Part shown: positions 1 through 9,528 of the stretch, piece after piece
How the letters are laid out: each line of letters begins with the position of its first letter
Position numbering within the stretch: position 1 is the stretch's first letter
From: Candidatus Fibrimonadaceae bacterium
GTDB taxonomy: Bacteria > Fibrobacterota > Fibrobacteria > Fibrobacterales > Fibrobacteraceae
Direction of reading: 5' to 3'
NCBI GenBank assembly: GCA_031281345.1
Contig: JAITFN010000054.1
Span: 1 to 52,800 of the forward strand
DNA: 52,800 nt
The notes under the pieces: model-generated
Told to the model about the DNA's origin: nothing
The model's database searches: none
Seen by the model: only the letters and a program-made list of their open reading frames with translations
Translations under genes and position numbers: made by a program

Positions 1-72
1 CGGAACTGGCAGACGCACTAGGCTTAGAACCTAGCACCGCAAGGTATGGGGGTTCAACTCCCCCCTTTCGCA
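1..72 (+). tRNA. tRNA-Leu (anticodon TAG), 5' end cut off by the window
   Basis: The anticodon arm is CTAGG / loop CTTAGAA / CCTAG, which gives anticodon TAG (Leu, CUN codons). A short variable arm region follows, then a T arm GGGGG-TTCAACT-CCCCC at 48-64. The 3' acceptor strand CTTTCGC lies at 65-71 with discriminator A at 72. No CCA is encoded. The first part of the acceptor stem and D arm lies before the window. The tRNA is 25 nt upstream of the trigger factor gene. Confidence 0.9.
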
Positions 73-97
73 TTGCATTTTTCACTAGGAGAACACC

Positions 98-1162
98 TTG
101 GCTATAAACATTAAAAACAATGTGAGCAAAACCGACGAAAACCACCGCTCGGTTGAATTTACAGTTTCCTTTAACGAAATGGAAAAGCTTTTTGAGAAAA
201 ATCTTGGCGAGTTTCGCAAGCAGGTATCTATGAAAGGATTTCGCCCAGGACAGGTTCCAAAGCAGCTTTTTGTATCCCGTTTTGGAGATGAAGTGTGGCG
301 CGAAACCGTGGGTAATGTGGTGGAACACGAATTGAAAAACGAATTTGAAAAAATAGTTGAAACTTGGAAAACAGATGAAAAGCTTGAAATAGCGGCTCCG
401 GCAGAGGCTGGACAGCTTTCGTCAGAACGCGGTCAAGATTTGGTTTACAAACTTAACATCGCGCTAAACAAGCCTATTGTGGTTCAAGGCTATAAAGACC
501 TTGGAATTAGCGTTTCTGCTTCTGTTGTTGCAGAAGAGGAGATAAACGATATAATTAAAGATGTGCGCGAAAGATTTGCCAAAGAATCTGAAGTACCGCC
601 CACAGACGAAGAGTTTTATTCCATTGTCGGGGCAAAAGACGAGGCAGATTTAAAGTCAAAAGTCACAGACGATGTTTTGAGAGACAAAAAATATAAGGCC
701 AAATTAGCCGCACTCAAAGATGCTTTTGACCGCTTAATAGAAAAAAATCCATTTCCCGTTTTGGAAGAGCAAATAAAATACACCGCAGAGCGTAGCTTGC
801 AGCATCACCACCATAGCCACCATCACCATGACCATAACCACGAAGAAGAAGAAATAACCGTTTCCGAAGAGCAATTAAATGAAATGCGCCCAGAAATTAC
901 CCGTGCAATTCAAGAAGACCGCATTTTGCGAGCCATAGTTGAGCAAGAAGCCTTAAAGCCAACTCAGGCTCAAGTTGATGCTAGGGTAGAGGAAATTGCA
1001 AATTCGGCAGGTATGGATTTTGCATCTGCTAAAGACACTATGCGCAGAACCGGACAAATAAATAAAATTCGAGAAAATTTGAAAATAGAGCTTGCGCAAA
1101 ATTTGTTAATAGGCGAAACCCTGCCAGAAAAGCAGAACGAAGCATCAATGGAGAAAACATGA
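98..1162 (+). CDS. tig: Trigger factor, short form without PPIase domain, with His-rich insert
   Basis: Ribosome-associated chaperone for nascent chains. The N-terminal ribosome-binding signature GFRPGQVP is at residues 47-54. The usual length is about 430-450 aa, but this protein is 354 aa. The sequence passes from the ribosome-binding domain (about 1-125) straight into the helical C-terminal substrate-binding arms, so no FKBP-like PPIase domain can be seen. A segment at residues 236-248 is almost all histidine (10 of 13) and is followed by four Glu, set inside the C-terminal domain. The start is TTG at 98 behind AGGAG at 87-91; no better ATG exists. The stop overlaps the clpP ATG by 4 nt, so tig-clpP-clpX-lon look like one operon, the usual neighbourhood for this family. 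Confidence 0.92.
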   Translation: MAINIKNNVSKTDENHRSVEFTVSFNEMEKLFEKNLGEFRKQVSMKGFRPGQVPKQLFVSRFGDEVWRETVGNVVEHELKNEFEKIVETWKTDEKLEIAAPAEAGQLSSERGQDLVYKLNIALNKPIVVQGYKDLGISVSASVVAEEEINDIIKDVRERFAKESEVPPTDEEFYSIVGAKDEADLKSKVTDDVLRDKKYKAKLAALKDAFDRLIEKNPFPVLEEQIKYTAERSLQHHHHSHHHHDHNHEEEEITVSEEQLNEMRPEITRAIQEDRILRAIVEQEALKPTQAQVDARVEEIANSAGMDFASAKDTMRRTGQINKIRENLKIELAQNLLIGETLPEKQNEASMEKT

Positions 1163-1752
1163 TTATCCCGAGCATTTTTGAAGACACCGGCAGAGGCGAG
1201 CGAGCTTTTGACATATATTCTCGCTTGCTCAAAGAACGTATAATTTTTTTAGGTGCACCCATAAACGATGAAGTTGCCAATGTGATAATGGCACAGCTCA
1301 TCTACTTAGAATATGAAAATCCGCAAAAAGACGTGACCATTTACATAAACAGCCCAGGTGGTTACATTTCCAGCGGTCTTGCCATTTACGATACCATTCA
1401 GCATATTCGCTCCGAGGTGGTTACCATTTGCATTGGCGAGGCTTCCTCAATGGCTGCAATTATACTTGCTGCCGGAACCAAGGGAAAGAGGTATGCCCTT
1501 CCGCATTCGCGCATAATGCTGCACCAGCCGCAGGGTTATGCAAAAGGCCAAAGCTCCGATATTCAAATTCATGCAAGGGAAGTGATAAACACTCGCGATA
1601 AATTAAACGAAATTGTGGCAAAGCACACGGGGAAAAATTCCGAAGAGATAAAAAAGAAAACCGACCGCGACTTTTACCTTACCCCACAAGAAGCCTTGGA
1701 ATTTGGGATTATAGACGAAGTTTTTAAACCAAAAGAGAAAACAAAGAAGTGA
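1159..1752 (+). CDS. clpP: ATP-dependent Clp protease proteolytic subunit ClpP
   Basis: Serine peptidase subunit that forms the double-heptameric degradation chamber of ClpXP. At 197 aa it has the usual length. The catalytic triad is visible and in canonical spacing: Ser97 in GEASSMAA, His122 in MLHQPQG and Asp171 in KTDRDF. The N-terminal [10 protein letters not shown] is the standard mature start, with essentially no propeptide. The ATG overlaps the tig stop (ATGA) and the clpX GTG overlaps the clpP stop, so translation of the three is probably coupled. Confidence 0.98.
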   Translation: MIIPSIFEDTGRGERAFDIYSRLLKERIIFLGAPINDEVANVIMAQLIYLEYENPQKDVTIYINSPGGYISSGLAIYDTIQHIRSEVVTICIGEASSMAAIILAAGTKGKRYALPHSRIMLHQPQGYAKGQSSDIQIHAREVINTRDKLNEIVAKHTGKNSEEIKKKTDRDFYLTPQEALEFGIIDEVFKPKEKTKK

Positions 1753-3002
1753 AAAAAAAATCGCCGTTTTGTAATTTTTGCGGAGCTGCCATAGAAGAAG
1801 TGGAAAGGCTGCTCACAGGCCCTGAAAACGTGGCTATATGCAATAAGTGCATCCAAGCCTGCTATAAATTGATTTCATCTGGCAAAAGTGAAAAGTCAGC
1901 GGCTGCCGAGCCTGCCCAAACCGAGCAAACCGAAGCTTATTTGCCTTCTCCCTCTGAGTTAAAAAAACATTTGGATAAATTTGTAATTGGTCAAGATAAC
2001 GCCAAAATTGCGCTTTGCGTGGCGGTGTATAACCATTACAAAAGGCTTTATTCAGGAAATTCCAAAAAATTTTCAAACGATGTTGAAATAGATAAATCCA
2101 ATGTTTTGTTTGTTGGTCCCACAGGTTCTGGCAAAACGTTGCTCGCTCAAACTCTTGCACGTTTTTTGCAAGTTCCATTCACCATAGCAGATGCAACTGT
2201 TTTAACAGAAGTTGGCTACGTTGGCGAAGATGTGGATAGCATTTTGGTTAGGCTTTACCAAGCTGCGGAATACAATGTTCAAGCAACGGAAAGGGGCATT
2301 GTTTTTGTTGACGAAATAGATAAAATTGCCCGCAAATCCGCAAACCCTTCAATCACCAGAGATGTGTCTGGCGAGGGTGTTCAGCAGGGCTTGTTAAAAA
2401 TTTTGGAAGGAACCATTGCCGCTATACCACCCAAGGGTGGTCGCAAGCACCCAGAGCAGCTTTTGGTTCATATAAATACCCGCAACATTTTATTTATATG
2501 CGGCGGTGCCTTTGAAACTTTGGATAAAGTTATTTCAAAACGTGTGAATTCCGGTGGTGGAATGGGTTTTGGCGCAGATGTGGTATCTAAAAACGAAAGC
2601 AAAATTGGAGAAATACTAAGCAAATGCGAACCAGAAGATTTAATAAGTTTTGGCTTGCTCCCAGAACTGGTTGGCAGGCTGCCTGTTATAGTTAGCCTAA
2701 ACGAGCTAGACGAAGCCGCGCTACTAAGTATTTTAACCGAACCGCAAAATTCCTTGGTGAAACAATACACCAAACTCTTTGCAATGGACGGAATAGAACT
2801 CTCTTTTACCAAAGATGCTTTTGATGCTATAGTCAAAAAAACCGTTGAGCAAAAAACAGGAGCGCGTGGGCTTCGCTCTGTTCTGGAAAAAATACTGATG
2901 CCTTATATGTTTGAAGTTTCAAAATATAGAGAACAAGCTGTTTTAAAAATAGATTCCAAAATTGTTCACGCAGCAATAGAAAAAGAAAAAAGCAAGAGGT
3001 AA
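1749..3002 (+). CDS. clpX: ATP-dependent Clp protease ATP-binding subunit ClpX
   Basis: AAA+ unfoldase that feeds substrates to ClpP. At 417 aa it has the usual length. It has an N-terminal C4 zinc-binding domain (Cys8, Cys11, Cys31, Cys34), Walker A GPTGSGKT, Walker [11 protein letters not shown], and the substrate pore region that includes GYVGEDV. The start is GTG at 1749, overlapping the clpP stop by 4 nt. It is followed 3 nt later by lon. Confidence 0.98.
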   Translation: MKKKSPFCNFCGAAIEEVERLLTGPENVAICNKCIQACYKLISSGKSEKSAAAEPAQTEQTEAYLPSPSELKKHLDKFVIGQDNAKIALCVAVYNHYKRLYSGNSKKFSNDVEIDKSNVLFVGPTGSGKTLLAQTLARFLQVPFTIADATVLTEVGYVGEDVDSILVRLYQAAEYNVQATERGIVFVDEIDKIARKSANPSITRDVSGEGVQQGLLKILEGTIAAIPPKGGRKHPEQLLVHINTRNILFICGGAFETLDKVISKRVNSGGGMGFGADVVSKNESKIGEILSKCEPEDLISFGLLPELVGRLPVIVSLNELDEAALLSILTEPQNSLVKQYTKLFAMDGIELSFTKDAFDAIVKKTVEQKTGARGLRSVLEKILMPYMFEVSKYREQAVLKIDSKIVHAAIEKEKSKR

Positions 3003-3005
3003 ATT

Positions 3006-5390
3006 TTGGCAAAAGAAAAACCAGAAACCGTTGTAAACAAGGAAGATGCTCAATTTCCCCAGCCGGATTTTGAAAAAGCATTCCCTGTTGTGCCTTTGCA
3101 AAAATTCGTTATGTTCCCCCGTATGGGAACGCGGCTTTCGTTTGACAGGCAAATAACTTTAAATGCGCTGAGGCATATAGACGATTCAAAAGGTTTTGTC
3201 ATTTGCCTATTGCAAAAAAACAGAGACGTGGAAGTTCCGGGTGAAGATGAACTATACAAGGTTGGAATTCTAGCTTATGTAAAAGGAGTTTCTGGAACGC
3301 CCAACAATTTGCTTTTGGTGAATTTGTTTGGTGTTTTGCCCGTGGATATAGATCAAATGTCTTTTAACGACAAAGACAGCGATAAATATTTCAGTGCCAC
3401 TGCAAAACCTCGCTTTTTGGATTTTAAAGACAAAAAACTTTCAAAAGCTCTAGCAGAAAATATGCTGGTTTCAATGGAGCAATATGTAAAAACTCAACAT
3501 AATCTGCCAGACAATCTAAAAGATATTCTAAAAGGCATGCCCCCCGAAGAACGTTGCCTTATAGCGCATAGTTTTTTAAGACTTTCAGACGATGAGCATC
3601 AAAGCATTTTGGAAAGTGCCTGCCTTGAAGAGATGTATGCAAAAATAGATTTGGCTATAAACACCGCTCTTGAAGTTCACAGAATAATATCTTTGAATAG
3701 GCAGCAAGTGGAAATAAAAATGCAGCGTTCCCAACGGGAATATATGTTGCAGGAACAAATTTCTCAGCTCCAAAAAGAACTAGACGAAATAAATTCAAAC
3801 GAACAGGACAACGAGAATTTTTCAAAAAAAGCACGTGAACAAAAATTCCCACCAGCAATCAAAGAAAAATTTGACGAAGAAATGGCACGTTTAAAACTTT
3901 TGAACCCGATGAATCCAGAATACACAGTTGTTCGCAACTATATAGACTGGTTGCTAGCTCTTCCCTTTGGCATTTACACAGAAGATGTTTTGGATATAAA
4001 AAGAGCCACAAATAGTCTTGATTCCAAACATTTTGGTTTGGAAAAAGTGAAAGAGAGAATTTTGGAACACATTGCCGTTTTGCAAATGGCAGAAAAATTA
4101 AAGAACAAAGATGTGAAAAGCCCAATTCTGTGTTTGGTTGGACCCCCCGGGGTGGGCAAAACAACCCTTGCCATGTCCATAGCAAATGCCATGAACAGAA
4201 ATCTCGCCCGCATTTCGCTCGGTGGAGTTCACGACGATGCAGAAATTCGCGGCCACCGCCGCACATACATAGGCTCAATGCCTGGACGCATAGTGCAGGC
4301 TCTTCGCAAGGCAAAAAGCATGAACCCTTTGATTTTGCTAGATGAAATAGATAAAATGTCCAAAGATTTTAGGGGAGACCCTGCAAGCGCGATTTTGGAA
4401 GTTTTGGATCCAGAAATAAACACAGAGTTCAACGACCATTTTATGGAAGTTGGCATAGACCTTTCAAGAGTATTTTTCGTTGCAACCGCGAATACCCCAG
4501 ACGGCATTCCGGCTGCCTTGTACGACCGCATGGAAATAGTACGCATACCTGGTTATTTGCATTTTGAAAAGGGACATATTGCAAAAGATTTTTTAATCCC
4601 AAAAATTTTAAAGCAGAATTCGCTCACAGTAAAGCAATTCAAAGTTTCGGATTCTGCCATAAATGGAATTCTAAGAGAATACACGCGAGAGGCAGGTGTT
4701 AGGGAATTGGAGAGAAAGTTGGAAACAATGGCGCGCAAACGGGCTATGGAATTGGTTTCAAAGAAAAAATTTACTCCGCAAATTGTGCAAAAACAGCTAT
4801 CAACATATCTCGGAGTTCCAGATTTTGCGGGTCCAAGACTTATAGACGAAAAACGTGCAGGCATAACAACAGGGCTTGCGTGGACTCCTGTTGGCGGCGA
4901 TGTTCTGCATATAGAGTGTATTCTTTTGCCAGGCAAGGGAAAATTGCAGCTTACGGGGCACTTGGGAGATGTTATGAAAGAATCTGCTCAAATAGCCCTT
5001 TCCTTGGTTAGAGAACGTGCAAAAAAATACAAAATCCCAGAAGACAAATTCCGCAAAAGCGATGTTCATTTGCATTTTCCAGAAGGCGCAACTCCAAAGG
5101 ACGGTCCTTCTGCGGGCATAGCGATAACAATAGCCATGCTCTCTGCATTCACAGGTCACCTAATTTCTCCATTCATAGCTTTCACAGGCGAAGTGAGCCT
5201 TATTGGTCGTCTTATTGCGATTGGCGGTTTAAAAGAAAAATCTCTAGCCGCTTTGGACTCCGGTGTGAAAAGATTATTTTTGCCCAAAGACAACCAAAAG
5301 AATGTGGAAGATTTGCCCGATTTGGTTAAGAATGGGTTGGAAATAAATATGCACACTCATATTGATGAGGTTATAGAAAAGTTGTTTTAG
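3006..5390 (+). CDS. lon: ATP-dependent endopeptidase Lon
   Basis: Cytoplasmic AAA+ protease for misfolded and short-lived regulatory proteins. At 794 aa it is close to the family length. It has an N-terminal LON substrate domain, a coiled-coil stretch near residues 230-280, Walker A GPPGVGKT near residue 379, and Walker B ILLDEIDKM. The C-terminal protease domain has the Ser702 / Lys745 dyad in DGPSAG and LKEKSL, with canonical 43-residue spacing. The start is TTG at 3006 with AAGAGG upstream. It is the last gene of the tig-clpPX-lon group. Confidence 0.98.
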   Translation: MAKEKPETVVNKEDAQFPQPDFEKAFPVVPLQKFVMFPRMGTRLSFDRQITLNALRHIDDSKGFVICLLQKNRDVEVPGEDELYKVGILAYVKGVSGTPNNLLLVNLFGVLPVDIDQMSFNDKDSDKYFSATAKPRFLDFKDKKLSKALAENMLVSMEQYVKTQHNLPDNLKDILKGMPPEERCLIAHSFLRLSDDEHQSILESACLEEMYAKIDLAINTALEVHRIISLNRQQVEIKMQRSQREYMLQEQISQLQKELDEINSNEQDNENFSKKAREQKFPPAIKEKFDEEMARLKLLNPMNPEYTVVRNYIDWLLALPFGIYTEDVLDIKRATNSLDSKHFGLEKVKERILEHIAVLQMAEKLKNKDVKSPILCLVGPPGVGKTTLAMSIANAMNRNLARISLGGVHDDAEIRGHRRTYIGSMPGRIVQALRKAKSMNPLILLDEIDKMSKDFRGDPASAILEVLDPEINTEFNDHFMEVGIDLSRVFFVATANTPDGIPAALYDRMEIVRIPGYLHFEKGHIAKDFLIPKILKQNSLTVKQFKVSDSAINGILREYTREAGVRELERKLETMARKRAMELVSKKKFTPQIVQKQLSTYLGVPDFAGPRLIDEKRAGITTGLAWTPVGGDVLHIECILLPGKGKLQLTGHLGDVMKESAQIALSLVRERAKKYKIPEDKFRKSDVHLHFPEGATPKDGPSAGIAITIAMLSAFTGHLISPFIAFTGEVSLIGRLIAIGGLKEKSLAALDSGVKRLFLPKDNQKNVEDLPDLVKNGLEINMHTHIDEVIEKLF

Positions 5391-5397
5391 GGTAGAT

Positions 5398-5991
5398 ATG
5401 CCAAACCTAAAACACGAAACACACGAAAATTGGTACAGAGATGTACCTAAAATGAACTGCCTAATACTCGGCAGTTTTCCGCCAAACAAGATAAGATGGG
5501 ATTATCCTTTTTATTACCCAAACTCCACAAACCGCTTTTGGAGCATATTGGCTAAAATAGCTAAAAAAACCTTGATATATAATAAAGGCGAAAAAGCCGT
5601 TGAAGAAAGATATGGGATAATGCGACTTTTAAATGTTGGTATTCAAAATATAGGTTTGGAAATTGAGAGAAAAGACAACAGCGCAGACGATAGTAAAATA
5701 AGAATAGAAAAATTCCAAGATATTCTCTCCATAATAAAAAAGCATAAAGAGCTTGAAAAAATTTTATTGCCAGGTTATTCAGCCCCAAGCAGCACAACAA
5801 GAGCTTTTTTAAAATATTTGGACTCTAAAAATATTCCTTATGAAATCAAAGACATTAAAGCGAATACGGAATTTTTTATAAATGTTTTTGACAGAAAAAT
5901 TAAATGCGTTATTCTGAATTCAACTTCAAGAGCAGCGGCTGGCATTACGGAAGATGAATTGTTAAAGCAGTTTAAAAAGAATTTAGTTTGA
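5398..5991 (+). CDS. Uracil/hypoxanthine-DNA glycosylase-like protein (UDG superfamily)
   Basis: 197 aa. The N-terminal block (LILGSFPP, then YYPNSTNRFW) matches the layout of motif I in the family-6 hypoxanthine-DNA glycosylase and mismatch-specific UDG groups. The C-terminal block (ILNSTSRAAAG) resembles the S-T-S-P motif of those enzymes. Such enzymes excise deaminated bases from DNA. Family membership is inferred from these two motifs; substrate preference cannot be read. The gene starts 7 nt after the lon stop, with GGGTAG before the ATG. It may be read through from lon. Confidence 0.6.
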   Translation: MPNLKHETHENWYRDVPKMNCLILGSFPPNKIRWDYPFYYPNSTNRFWSILAKIAKKTLIYNKGEKAVEERYGIMRLLNVGIQNIGLEIERKDNSADDSKIRIEKFQDILSIIKKHKELEKILLPGYSAPSSTTRAFLKYLDSKNIPYEIKDIKANTEFFINVFDRKIKCVILNSTSRAAAGITEDELLKQFKKNLV

Positions 5992-6003
5992 GATTGAACT
6001 GCC

Positions 6004-6249
6004 TTAGGGGCAAAACGTGCTCAATTCGTAGCCAGTTATACATTTTGTTTCTGTTAGAGGTACCTCTTGACAACGCCTAGGTTCTGCAATTTCAACGCAA
6101 TATTTCTTTGATACCGCAGAGGAACTGCTCGCGCCCTCAGAAGAACTACTCGATTCACCTGCTCTAGAACTGCTAGAAGACGGCATTTCGTAAACGGTGC
6201 AAGAGTAAAACAGACCGGCGCAAAGCGTTAAAAGGGCTAATTTTTTCAT
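6004..6249 (-). CDS. Small Ser-rich lipoprotein
   Basis: 81 aa. It has a lipoprotein signal peptide (MKKLALLTLCAGLFYSC) with the lipid-acceptor Cys in FYSC. This is followed by two poly-Ser runs broken by Arg-Ala-Gly-Glu and Glu-Gly-Ala, and a short C-terminal domain with four Cys. Poly-Ser linkers of this kind are common in Fibrobacter surface proteins. The start at 6249 is chosen over the longer frame because the signal peptide begins there. TATATT sits exactly 7 nt before the ATG and no Shine-Dalgarno is present. Function unknown. It is divergent from flgA, and the two promoter regions overlap. Confidence 0.75.
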   Translation of the reverse strand: MKKLALLTLCAGLFYSCTVYEMPSSSSSRAGESSSSSEGASSSSAVSKKYCVEIAEPRRCQEVPLTETKCITGYELSTFCP

Positions 6250-6273
6250 TTTCAGTAATATAGTAATAAATAT

Positions 6274-6288
6274 TGGCACATTTTTTGC
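6274..6288 (+). promoter_or_regulatory. Sigma-54 (RpoN) -24/-12 promoter
   Basis: TGGCACATTTTTTGC is an exact match to the RpoN consensus TGGCAC-N5-TTGC, with GG at 6275-6276 and GC at 6287-6288. The expected transcription start is near 6300, just before the GTG of the flgA-like gene at 6302. It overlaps the upstream part of the divergent lipoprotein promoter. Confidence 0.85.
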
Positions 6289-6301
6289 ATTTTAAGCCTT
6301 T

Positions 6302-7261
6302 GTGATTCGTTTTCTTATATTTTTTGCGGTTATTGGGGCTAAAATGGCTCTTTCGGCACAGGCTACTGTTGCTTTGAAAGCTCAGGCCTCGGTTGAACCC
6401 GGCGTTATTCGTTTGGGGGAAATAGCGGAAATTAAGGGCGAAGAGGCTTTGGTAAAGAGAATTTCGGCTTTGGAAGTGGGCAAAGTTGGAGAACCTGGGC
6501 GAAAAACTAGGGTTACAGAGAGTGCCATTAAGAATTTTTTCATCAAATCGGTTGCGAGCGGCCAAGATATAGAGTTTAACGGGGTAAAATTTTGCGATGT
6601 GACTGCCCGTGCCGGACTTGTGTCATCGGATTCTTTGAAAAATCTTCTGTTAAAGGAAGTTCGCTCGCGAATGGCAACAAATTTGAAAGAGGGCAAAGAT
6701 TGGAATTTTGAAGTTCCAAAAGTACCAAATAAAATAGCGGCACCTGAGCAGGGTGGAAAAATTGTAGTTAGCCTTTCTCCGCAATTTTCGGGAATTGGCC
6801 AAGAAATGGCAACCGTGCAGATTTTCAACAACAAAAAGGTAATCGCAAAATACAACATTCCTTTTATTGTACATCGCTTTGAATACATAGCAGAAATGAA
6901 AAAGGGTATTCACAAGGGCGAAACCGTTGAGGAACGGGATTTTGAAATGGTGTGGCAAGAAACAACTTTTCAAAAGAGGAAAGTCATAAAAATAGCAAGC
7001 GAAGCTATTGGCAGAACAGCAATACGCACGTTAAAAGCTGGCGAGCCTTTGGTGGACAATGCTTTAAGCACCCCTTATGCAGTTAAAGCAGGTGATGCCG
7101 TTAAACTTTTTGCAAAATTTGGCGAGGCTGTTGTTCAAACAAGTGCCATTGCGCAAAAAAATGCGTTTAAAGGGCAAACCATCTCGGTTAGAAACATAGA
7201 TACCGGCAAGGATATTATGGCTACGGTTTCTGGTTTTGGAGAGGCTTGGATAGCGAATTAA
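6302..7261 (+). CDS. flgA: FlgA-like flagellar P-ring assembly chaperone (SAF domain)
   Basis: 319 aa with an N-terminal signal peptide (hydrophobic [18 protein letters not shown]). The C-terminal part has the FlgA/SAF pattern: a segment starting [11 protein letters not shown] (SAF), then [21 protein letters not shown] and the closing [23 protein letters not shown]. FlgA is a periplasmic chaperone for the flagellar P-ring protein FlgI. The start is GTG at 6302. A perfect sigma-54 promoter lies directly upstream, which fits flagellar regulation. No other flagellar gene is in the window, so this could instead be a SAF protein of a pilus system. The 3' end overlaps the convergent aminotransferase gene by 41 nt. 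Confidence 0.72.
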   Translation: MIRFLIFFAVIGAKMALSAQATVALKAQASVEPGVIRLGEIAEIKGEEALVKRISALEVGKVGEPGRKTRVTESAIKNFFIKSVASGQDIEFNGVKFCDVTARAGLVSSDSLKNLLLKEVRSRMATNLKEGKDWNFEVPKVPNKIAAPEQGGKIVVSLSPQFSGIGQEMATVQIFNNKKVIAKYNIPFIVHRFEYIAEMKKGIHKGETVEERDFEMVWQETTFQKRKVIKIASEAIGRTAIRTLKAGEPLVDNALSTPYAVKAGDAVKLFAKFGEAVVQTSAIAQKNAFKGQTISVRNIDTGKDIMATVSGFGEAWIAN

Positions 7262-8285
7262 TAACAGTTTCTATTTCCTCTTCTGTCATGGCTTGGTGAA
7301 TAGGCAAGCTCAAAACCTCACTTGCAAGCTTTTCCGTTATTGGAAGTTTATCGTAGAGCAAATTTCCGTCTTTGTATGCTTTTTGCAAATGAGGAGGAAT
7401 GGGATAGTGGATCATCGTTTCTATTCCGTTTTCAAATAAATGCTTTTGCAAGGCATCTCTATTTTTGCAACGGATAACGAATAAATGCCAAACGTTGTTT
7501 CCCTCTTTTTGTGGCAAAATAATATCAGGATTTTTTATCTCTGCAATGTAGCGCATTGCTATTTCACCGCGTTTTTTATTGTCTTCATTCAGCCACCGCA
7601 ATTTCACGCTGAGTGCCGCTGCTTGAATTTCGTCTAGGCGGGAATTAAACCCTAAATAATCGTTGATGTATTTTTTTTGAGAGCCATAGTTCCCAAGTGC
7701 TCTAACAACATTATTCAATTCCTCGTCGTTGGAAACAACCGCTCCCCCGTCTCCAAGCGCACCCAAATTTTTAGTGGGATAAAAACTGAAAGCTGCCGCA
7801 TCACCGGTGGGTTTTATGCCTGCGCTTTGGGCACAGTCTTCAATTAAAAGCAAATTTTTTTCTTTTGCAACATCTGCTTGCCTGCCGTATAAATTCACGC
7901 TTAAAATGGCTTTTGTATTTTTGGTTAAATGAGCGGTATTTATGTTGAAAGTTTCTTCGCTTGGCTCAACCAAAACAGGAATCAAATTGTTTTTTGAAAT
8001 AGCCATAATGGAAGCGATGTATGTGTTTGCCGGAACTATAACGTGGTCGCCGTCTTTTAATTTTCCAAGAATTTTGTAAGCACCAAAAATGAGCGTTAAG
8101 GCATCTAGCCCACTTGCTACTCCTGTGCAATGCTGCATTCCGCAAAATGCGGCAAATTCGCTTTCAAATTTTTCTGTTTCATTTCCTCTCAAATACCAGC
8201 CAGATTTTGCAACCCTTGAAATTACCTCCGAGAGTTCCGGCTCATAAGCGGCATTTATGCGGTTTAGCGGGAGAAAAGGAATCAT
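7221..8285 (-). CDS. DegT/DnrJ/EryC1 sugar aminotransferase (FdtB/QdtB-like)
   Basis: 354 aa PLP-dependent aminotransferase of the nucleotide-sugar family. Visible signatures are the PLP-pocket VASGLDAL, DxxQ-type IEDCAQSAG and the lysine-bearing [17 protein letters not shown]. With the FdtA-like isomerase two genes upstream, the likely product is a dTDP-3-amino-3,6-dideoxyhexose for surface glycans. This pathway assignment is inference. The ATG at 8285 overlaps the stop of the acyltransferase gene (ATGA). It is the last gene of the sugar operon and overlaps flgA tail to tail. Confidence 0.85.
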   Translation of the reverse strand: MIPFLPLNRINAAYEPELSEVISRVAKSGWYLRGNETEKFESEFAAFCGMQHCTGVASGLDALTLIFGAYKILGKLKDGDHVIVPANTYIASIMAISKNNLIPVLVEPSEETFNINTAHLTKNTKAILSVNLYGRQADVAKEKNLLLIEDCAQSAGIKPTGDAAAFSFYPTKNLGALGDGGAVVSNDEELNNVVRALGNYGSQKKYINDYLGFNSRLDEIQAAALSVKLRWLNEDNKKRGEIAMRYIAEIKNPDIILPQKEGNNVWHLFVIRCKNRDALQKHLFENGIETMIHYPIPPHLQKAYKDGNLLYDKLPITEKLASEVLSLPIHQAMTEEEIETVINSLSKPLQNQKP

Positions 8286-9127
8286 AGATGTACCGTGTGT
8301 TTAAGCGTTATTTCGCATCCAATTTTATGTTTAAAATAACTAAGCCCATAATTTGGAATTCCGTTTTTTGATGTGGGTCCTAAATCAAAATAAAGAAAAT
8401 CTCTTTCTTTGTAATGCTCAGCTATGCGCATAGCAAATAAACTCATAGGGCAAAATTTTTTATACTCTCTTTTATCACCCCATAAAATCAACTGGGCAAT
8501 TTCCGGTGTGGTTAAATACACAAAAGCTCCCGCAATGGGAATTTCCTCCATATACAGCAAAAAGCAATCTATGTCGCATACTTTTTTTGTTTTTTGCAAT
8601 TCTTCAAAAGACAAATGCGGTGGATAGCCTCTCTCTTTTCGGTTCGTATTTATTATTTCGTAAGCTATTTCGTTTTCAGAAATATTTTCGCACTTTTTAA
8701 ATAGCATATTTTTTTTTAACGCAACTTTCAAATCTCTGCAAAAATTAGGGCTTGGCTGCAATGATTTTGATAGATTCAACGAATAATTCAAGTCTGTGTA
8801 TTCAATTGAAAAACCTCTGTTTTGCAAAGAGTAAAAACTCAAAGAAACAAGATTTTCATTGTATATCGGCGGTGGTAGCGTTATATGGCATTTTTTATTT
8901 TTTTCCTTTAACCATTCATATAATTTTTCGCAGGCATTTTCCATCATTTCCAAGCTAGGTGTTTTTTGCAAACTTGAGAACCCACCAAAAGGAGCGGAAA
9001 AATGGGAATAGAGCTCGCCGCTTTTTTCTCCTAAAACAATGCTAACTCCATTAAAATCCAAATAATGCAATTCAGAACATTTATGCTTGTTCAACTCAAT
9101 AAATTCTTTTTTATTAAATATATGCAT
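8282..9127 (-). CDS. FemAB/GNAT-like acyltransferase of the sugar operon
   Basis: 281 aa. The sequence fits the FemAB-like/GNAT_6 fold: a C-terminal half with PIAGAFVYL, then [20 protein letters not shown] and the closing [24 protein letters not shown], which is typical of this acyltransferase group. Set between an FdtA-type isomerase and an FdtB-type aminotransferase, it occupies the place of an N-acyltransferase that would acylate the new amino sugar. The product is inferred from context. Its start overlaps the fdtA-like stop by 14 nt. Confidence 0.65.
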   Translation of the reverse strand: MHIFNKKEFIELNKHKCSELHYLDFNGVSIVLGEKSGELYSHFSAPFGGFSSLQKTPSLEMMENACEKLYEWLKEKNKKCHITLPPPIYNENLVSLSFYSLQNRGFSIEYTDLNYSLNLSKSLQPSPNFCRDLKVALKKNMLFKKCENISENEIAYEIINTNRKERGYPPHLSFEELQKTKKVCDIDCFLLYMEEIPIAGAFVYLTTPEIAQLILWGDKREYKKFCPMSLFAMRIAEHYKERDFLYFDLGPTSKNGIPNYGLSYFKHKIGCEITLKHTVHL

Positions 9128-9524
9128 TTTTGAATTCCTTGAAATTCCTTATATAATCGCTTTCATCGTAATGTTCGCTGGCCAGCACAAGGCATACCGC
9201 ACCGCTCGAAAAGTTTTTCAATTGGCACCAATGTTTTGGAGGAACGTAAAGCCCAAAATTTGAACGATTAAGTACGTAGGTTTCTTTGAAATCTTTGCCT
9301 TGAACATTAACTTCAAAACTGCCATTCACAGCTATTATGAATTGTTGCAATTTTTTGTGAGCATGCCCACCACGTTTTGAACCACCAGGAATGTCGCATA
9401 AATAAAATACCCGCTTTATATTAAATGGAATAGCAGAATTTCCTTCAACAACGCATAAATTACCCCGTTTATCGTGTACAACAGGGATATCTATTACTTG
9501 CGGATTTTTTGATGCAACCGGCAT
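9114..9524 (-). CDS. dTDP-4-oxo-6-deoxy-glucose 3,4-ketoisomerase, cupin (FdtA/WxcM-like)
   Basis: 136 aa cupin. It has the family pattern: start IPVVHDKRGNLCVVE, then IKRVFYLCDIPGGSKRGGHAHKKLQQFIIAVNG (HAHK ligand/base region) and a second block YVPPKHWCQLKNFS. Enzymes of this family move the keto group of dTDP-4-keto-6-deoxyglucose from C4 to C3 before amination. Here the aminotransferase is encoded two genes downstream. No rml genes for dTDP-sugar supply lie in the window. Confidence 0.85.
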   Translation of the reverse strand: MPVASKNPQVIDIPVVHDKRGNLCVVEGNSAIPFNIKRVFYLCDIPGGSKRGGHAHKKLQQFIIAVNGSFEVNVQGKDFKETYVLNRSNFGLYVPPKHWCQLKNFSSGAVCLVLASEHYDESDYIRNFKEFKNAYI

Positions 9525-9528
9525 TTAA

